Positions 60,126 to 64,000 of a DNA stretch of 64,000 bases are shown here, one piece after another (positions within the stretch are counted from its first letter, which is position 1; every line of letters starts with the position of its first letter). The notes under the pieces were generated by a model, which saw only the letters and a program-made list of their open reading frames with translations, did no database searches and was not told the DNA's origin. The position numbers and the translations under genes are program-made. Source of the stretch: Limibacterium fermenti (GTDB taxonomy: Bacteria; Bacteroidota; Bacteroidia; Bacteroidales; Dysgonomonadaceae); assembly GCF_041902845.1 (NCBI RefSeq), contig NZ_CP159486.1:2232001-2296000 (forward strand), read 5' to 3'.

Positions 60126-61286
60126 TTAATGAATAAATCCGGCCGCTATGCTCTTGGCTTCGGCATCGGTTTGTAAATAATCGTCGAGTGAAGGAGCCGC
60201 CACAAACGACGCCCTTTGCAATGTCTTTTCAATGACATCACTCATCTGCAAATATCCGATCTGTTCCTGCAAAAAGGCCGCCACCGCCACCTCGTTCGCC
60301 GCATTCAGGATGCATGGCATATTGCCCCCCCTGCGGATACTCTCGTAGGCGAACGCCAGATTGCGGAACTTACCGGTATCGGGCTTCTCGAACGTCAGGC
60401 AGGCCAGCTTGAACAAATCCAGCCGCGGCACGTCCGAAACCAACCGTTCGGGATAGGAAAAGGCGTATTGAATAGGCACCCGCATATCGGGCATCCCCAA
60501 CTGTGCGATCACGCTTGCATCCTCGAACTGCACCATCGAGTGAACGATGGACTGCGGATGGACGACAATCTCGATTCGCGACGGCTCGACATCGAAAAGC
60601 CATTTGGCCTCGATCATTTCGAAGCCTTTATTCATGAGCGTCGAAGAATCGATCGTCACCTTGGCGCCCATACTCCAATTCGGATGGTGCAATGCCTGCG
60701 CCTTGGTAACATGTTGTAACTGCTCTTCCGAAAATGTGCGGAAAGGGCCTCCCGATGCGGTAAGGAACAGCTTGTCGATGCGATTGTTTCCTTCGCCGTT
60801 CAAGCATTGGAAGATAGCCGAATGCTCGGAATCGACCGGAAGCACGGGCGTACGATGCTGTAACGCCAAAGCCGTGATAAGCTCGCCCGCCACCACCAGT
60901 GTTTCCTTATTGGCCAACGCGATGGTCTTGCCGGCCTCGATGGCGCTGATCGTCGGTTTCAGGCCTGCAAAGCCGACCATTGCCGCCAGCACCATATCGA
61001 TATCTTTTTCGCGTACCACTTGCTCCACCGCTTCGTCGCCCGTCCATACTTTAATGGGCAAGTCGCTCAACGCCTCTTTCAGGCGTGTATATTGATCGGG
61101 ATTGGCGATGACAACCACTTCAGGCAAGAATTTCCGCGCCTGCTCGATCAATAAGTCGACGTGGTTTTTCGCGACCAAAGCATACACACCGAAACACTCC
61201 GGATGCTTGGCGATAACATCCAGCGCTTGCGTTCCGATGGAACCGGTAGAGCCTAAAATAGCGATATTGCGTTTATTTTTTTCCAT
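60126..61286 (-). CDS. dxr: 1-Deoxy-D-xylulose 5-phosphate reductoisomerase
   Basis: A 386-residue enzyme of the MEP isoprenoid pathway. NADPH-binding AILGSTGSIGTQALDVI (~9-25), ALANKETLVVAGELI (~122), metal and substrate residues in PVDSEHSAIFQCL (~150), GPFRTFS (~185), STLMNKGFEMIEAKWLF (~222) and MRVPIQYAFSYPER (~276) are all present. Its product supplies undecaprenyl carriers used by the capsule genes. It lies between rimM and rseP. Confidence 0.95.
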   Translation of the reverse strand: MEKNKRNIAILGSTGSIGTQALDVIAKHPECFGVYALVAKNHVDLLIEQARKFLPEVVVIANPDQYTRLKEALSDLPIKVWTGDEAVEQVVREKDIDMVLAAMVGFAGLKPTISAIEAGKTIALANKETLVVAGELITALALQHRTPVLPVDSEHSAIFQCLNGEGNNRIDKLFLTASGGPFRTFSEEQLQHVTKAQALHHPNWSMGAKVTIDSSTLMNKGFEMIEAKWLFDVEPSRIEIVVHPQSIVHSMVQFEDASVIAQLGMPDMRVPIQYAFSYPERLVSDVPRLDLFKLACLTFEKPDTGKFRNLAFAYESIRRGGNMPCILNAANEVAVAAFLQEQIGYLQMSDVIEKTLQRASFVAAPSLDDYLQTDAEAKSIAAGFIH

Positions 61287-61352
61287 TTATCTAAAAGAAT
61301 ATTGTCCGCCGGTTATACCGGGAACACCGTTTCCGGGCGACACCGCCGGTAA

Positions 61353-61883
61353 TTACTCGCGGTAATCGATCAGTCCTTCGGGAAGATCCATGTCGATAAT
61401 TTTCTGTTGTTCATCCACACCGGTAATAAAATCTTCAGTGGCGGGAATCAAATAATCCGTTTCCGGATCACGCACGACAAAAAGAATATTCAACGTGCTG
61501 TCCTCGACCTCTTCAATCACTCCCAACTCTCCATGAGCACGGTCGACGACGGTATAGCCGATAAAAAAGCGCCAATCGGCTCCCTGTTCACCCGGATGAT
61601 CTTCCGACAAGCTTTCGCGCGGAAGATAAACCCGTAAACCGGCATAGCGCGCCGCCTGCGTTTCATCGTTTATATCGGCGAACTTTACCCGCAGGATATC
61701 ATCGGAATGGAAGGCCGTATTTTCAACAAAAAAAGGAACCGGAAGGCCATCGATTTCTAAAAAATAATACGGCGCATCCGTATCGGTAAAGCCGGGACGG
61801 TCGAAAAGCAAGAGTAACTCGCCTTTAATACCGTACGCTTTCAGTAAACGTCCGGCCGGATGCACATCATTCCGTGAAATCAT
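61353..61883 (-). CDS. rimM: 16S rRNA processing/ribosome maturation factor RimM
   Basis: A 176-residue two-domain protein: an N-terminal RimM beta-barrel (PAGRLLKAYGIKGELLLLF, ~10-28) and a C-terminal PRC-barrel (FIGYTVVDRAHGELGVIEEV, ~100-120; DYLIPATEDFI ~145). It helps 30S head assembly by binding S19. It is 8 bp downstream of the DUF4290 gene. The trmD and rplS neighbours seen in many bacteria are absent here. Confidence 0.92.
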   Translation of the reverse strand: MISRNDVHPAGRLLKAYGIKGELLLLFDRPGFTDTDAPYYFLEIDGLPVPFFVENTAFHSDDILRVKFADINDETQAARYAGLRVYLPRESLSEDHPGEQGADWRFFIGYTVVDRAHGELGVIEEVEDSTLNILFVVRDPETDYLIPATEDFITGVDEQQKIIDMDLPEGLIDYRE

Positions 61884-61890
61884 CGACGAA

Positions 61891-62484
61891 TTATCGTTTC
61901 CGTTGGACTTTAATATTCTTTAAATTGTTACGGTTGGCATTCACTTTCACATCGGGAAGCTTATAAGCTTCAACGCTCAGATCTATTTTGCCGTCCGACA
62001 GTTCGAATAAGTCATGAAAGATCTTTTGGTCATCCACTTCTTTATTCCACTGCGTGTACGACTTTTTCATCTGATTCAACAAAAGCCGTATAAGTTGATC
62101 TTTCTTTTCGCCATCCTCCATATCGGCCGCCAACTGAATCATATTCTCCATGATCTTTCCGTAATGGCGGTAATGCATGTCGGGGCGGCTATAATCCAAG
62201 TGCCCGGGCGCGGAATTCAGATCCTCCCTCTTTACAACCTCATAGGGATAGTCTATATCGAGTTTAAAGTCAGACATGATGGCTAAATGATCCCAAAGGA
62301 TATGCTTGAAATCATTCACATCGCGCAAGTGGGGAAACATATTTCCCATGACCGTGATAACGGAATCGGCACATTTACGGCGATCTTCCCGGTCTTTCAC
62401 CGCGACGCAATGATCGACCATATTCTGGATATTCCTGCCATATTCCCGCATCACTAATTTTTTAAGTTGTGTATTGTATTCCAT
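61891..62484 (-). CDS. DUF4290 family protein
   Basis: About 197 residues from ATG 62484 (MEYNTQLKKLVMREYGRNIQ), the usual start of this Bacteroidetes-only family. It is helical and charged, with HILWDHLAIMSDFKLDIDYPYE (~80; key LWDHLAIMS) and YGKIMENMI (~112), and a basic C-terminus (RNNLKNIKVQRKR). Function is unknown. The constant position upstream of rimM suggests a ribosome- or cell-wall-linked housekeeping role. The frame extends to 62526, but that would overlap the LysM gene's end. Confidence 0.88.
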   Translation of the reverse strand: MEYNTQLKKLVMREYGRNIQNMVDHCVAVKDREDRRKCADSVITVMGNMFPHLRDVNDFKHILWDHLAIMSDFKLDIDYPYEVVKREDLNSAPGHLDYSRPDMHYRHYGKIMENMIQLAADMEDGEKKDQLIRLLLNQMKKSYTQWNKEVDDQKIFHDLFELSDGKIDLSVEAYKLPDVKVNANRNNLKNIKVQRKR

Positions 62485-62488
62485 ATAT

Positions 62489-63433
62489 TTATCGTAATTT
62501 AAGCACGTCGCCTTCTTCCGGGACATACTCGTAGTCTTTTTTATTCAATTTGTATAAGTTTTTGAGCCGTACGCCATATTTCTGCGAAATACTGTGCATC
62601 GATTCGCCCACTTCCACCACATGTTCGAAATAAGGCTTGTCGGCTCTCGATTTTTTCTTCTGAAAATAAACAACATCTCCCTCGTTCAACGGAAAATCTT
62701 CGGGGACTTCGTTAAAGTGGAGCAAATCTTTTTCCTTAAAGCCGAATTCCTGAGCGATGGACGCATACGTATCGCCCTTTACGGCGAGGACATATACCAA
62801 TCCGTGAGTCAGGAAAGGCTGATGCTCCCAAGTCGCATTCGCCACTTCGCGTTCCTTTTCTTTTTCCCGCTGTTTAGGAGTAACACTCTTGCGATACTTC
62901 TTATCGTCGAAGCGGAAAAGCTCATAATCCTCAATCAATTTAATCAGCTTATTGGCATAAGCGCGGTCGGTCGCATAGCCCGACTTCTGCAATCCTCTCG
63001 CCCATCCCTTATAATCGGTAATCGGCAGTTCGAATAACGCGCTATAACGACTACGCAACAAGAACTCGGAATGATCCTGATAAGATTGCTCCGCCCGGTC
63101 ATACTTGCGGAAACAATCGTTCGGCAGGTCATCGGCGGCATAGACACGGCCGCCCCGCCAATCGCGATGGCATTTTATACCGAAATGATTGTTGGACCGC
63201 CGGGCCAAATCGCTTTTTCCCGCACCCGATTCCAACAAAGCCTGCGCCAACGTAACGGACGCCGGTATTTTGTATTTGTCCATGTGCTCTATGGCCAAAT
63301 CGCTGTATTTGTCTATATACTCTTCATAAACCTTACTACGATACTGAGCGAATGCTTCGGTAGCGAGAAATAAAAGAGGAAATAATAAAATAAAACGCGA
63401 AATATGTATATATTTGTGCTCTATATTGTACAT
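62489..63433 (-). CDS. Secreted glucosaminidase (GH73) with two LysM domains
   Basis: About 314 residues from ATG 63433. It has a signal peptide (ISRFILLFPLLFLATEAFA), a GH73-like glucosaminidase domain (~35-175; VTLAQALLESGAGKSDLA with catalytic Glu, NNHFGIKCHRDWRGG, FRKYDRAEQSYQDHSEFL) and two LysM motifs (~205-250, YVLAVKGDTYASIAQEFGF; ~270-314, VVEVGESMHSISQKYGV). It cleaves the glycan strand of peptidoglycan in the periplasm. The longer frame to 63442 uses TTG and is not preferred. It is divergent from cdd. Confidence 0.92.
   Translation of the reverse strand: MYNIEHKYIHISRFILLFPLLFLATEAFAQYRSKVYEEYIDKYSDLAIEHMDKYKIPASVTLAQALLESGAGKSDLARRSNNHFGIKCHRDWRGGRVYAADDLPNDCFRKYDRAEQSYQDHSEFLLRSRYSALFELPITDYKGWARGLQKSGYATDRAYANKLIKLIEDYELFRFDDKKYRKSVTPKQREKEKEREVANATWEHQPFLTHGLVYVLAVKGDTYASIAQEFGFKEKDLLHFNEVPEDFPLNEGDVVYFQKKKSRADKPYFEHVVEVGESMHSISQKYGVRLKNLYKLNKKDYEYVPEEGDVLKLR
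63409..63416 (+). promoter_or_regulatory. Putative -7 element for cdd
   Basis: TATATTTG fits TAnnTTTG, 57 bp before the cdd ATG and inside the start of the divergent LysM gene. No TTTG at -33. Confidence 0.4.
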
Positions 63434-63473
63434 CACTATCAATTTGCAGGAATCATTTTATCCGTTTATCAAA

Positions 63474-63956
63474 ATGAAAGAAATTAAATTAACCACAAAG
63501 ATACATGTTTATCCGTTAGAGGAGTCTTCCGAAATCGAAAAAAAACTTATAATGTCCGCAAAAAAAGCCTCTTTACATGCTTATGCCCCTTATTCTAAGT
63601 TTCACGTGGGAGCAGCAGTGTTATTGGAAGGGGGTGAAATCGTTTGGGGAAACAACCAGGAGAATGCCGCTTATCCCTCGGGATTGTGTGCCGAAAGAAC
63701 GACGGTGTTTGCGGCAAATGCTACCCATCCCGACAAAGCCGTTGAGGCGATCGCGATTGCCGCCTCGGTGAACGGACAGTTTACCGAAGCGCCTGTTACG
63801 CCTTGCGGCTCCTGCCGGCAAGTCCTTCTGGAAACACAGAACCGGTTCGGGCGCCCCATTAAAGTGCTCATGTATGGAGGAGGGCAAATTTATGCGGTGG
63901 ATAGCATCAAAGACATACTCCCTTTGAGTTTCGGCGAAGAAATGCTGAAAGCATAA
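63474..63956 (+). CDS. cdd: Cytidine deaminase
   Basis: A 160-residue zinc enzyme converting cytidine or deoxycytidine to uridine in pyrimidine salvage. It has AYAPYSKFHVGAAVL (~38-52), NAAYPSGLCAERTTVFAA with the zinc Cys and catalytic Glu (C-A-E, ~75) and VTPCGSCRQVLLE with the other two zinc cysteines (~110). This is the compact tetrameric type. The frame is open from 63414, but ATG 63474 gives the conserved short N-terminus. The remaining 44 bases to the window end show no feature. Confidence 0.94.
   Translation: MKEIKLTTKIHVYPLEESSEIEKKLIMSAKKASLHAYAPYSKFHVGAAVLLEGGEIVWGNNQENAAYPSGLCAERTTVFAANATHPDKAVEAIAIAASVNGQFTEAPVTPCGSCRQVLLETQNRFGRPIKVLMYGGGQIYAVDSIKDILPLSFGEEMLKA
63496..63503 (-). 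promoter_or_regulatory. Putative -7 element for the LysM glucosaminidase operon
   Basis: TATCTTTG on the minus strand fits TAnnTTTG, about 62 bp upstream of the LysM gene's ATG and inside the start of cdd. The two divergent transcripts would overlap. No -33 match. Confidence 0.4.
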
Positions 63957-64000
63957 CATCAGAACGATGTTTCGTTAAGCGTCACCAAGAACCATTGATT

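Overview
The window looks like a chromosomal segment of a Bacteroidales bacterium, possibly of the Parabacteroides/Tannerellaceae or Dysgonomonadaceae type. The evidence is a SusC/SusD pair, TTTG-N20-TAnnTTTG promoters, a UpxY-type antiterminator heading a capsule locus next to a tyrosine recombinase, GldH, RicT and DUF4290 genes, meso-diaminopimelate dehydrogenase, and the debranching enzyme/GT4/GH57 glycogen cluster. The genus cannot be fixed from the sequence alone.

Bases 1-18,800 are one capsular/surface polysaccharide operon on the minus strand, running off the left edge. In transcription order it encodes UpxY, a WecA-type initiating transferase, Wza, Wzc tyrosine autokinase, a CpsB-type PHP phosphatase, TviC- and TviB-like enzymes (UDP-HexNAc epimerase and dehydrogenase), WecB, an O-acyltransferase, Wzx, Wzy, two GNAT-fold proteins, a NodB deacetylase, a CapA-like protein, an ATP-grasp enzyme and a cut-off glycosyltransferase. 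Its promoter lies in a 289-bp segment bounded by perfect 19-bp inverted repeats. As sequenced the promoter points away from the operon (OFF). The neighbouring tyrosine recombinase has its own stop codon inside one repeat.

Bases 20,392-31,791 hold housekeeping and transport genes: a CPA2 antiporter, a triple-domain PII-like protein with a DUF1538 membrane partner, NagB, a flavodiiron protein, Lgt, Ddh, a 21-bp minisatellite, a RelE/ParE toxin-antitoxin pair and a LacI regulator.

Bases 31,880-46,967 are a polysaccharide-utilization-type locus resembling Bacteroides ribose-utilization (rus) loci. It has a LacI-operator-overlapped promoter, a Tat-exported Gfo/Idh oxidoreductase, a TIM-barrel isomerase, SusC/SusD, a surface glycan-binding lipoprotein, a frameshifted carbohydrate-binding protein, a metallophosphoesterase fused to a DUF4434-like glycosidase, an ADP-ribosylglycohydrolase lipoprotein, ribokinase and a GRP-family sugar transporter. 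The set predicts outside-in release, import and phosphorylation of ribose (or a close relative) from phosphorylated or ADP-ribosyl-like substrates.

Bases 47,000-64,000 hold an Rpn-like nuclease/transposase gene, a rhomboid protease, the glycogen cluster, and a conserved minus-strand series (LysM glucosaminidase, DUF4290, rimM, dxr, rseP, metF, holB, ricT, gldH) ending with divergent cdd. Many intergenic gaps here and elsewhere are filled with degenerate tandem repeats that keep a 7-nt period while the unit sequence changes. They often directly abut start codons, and in holB the repeat supplies the TTG start codon itself.
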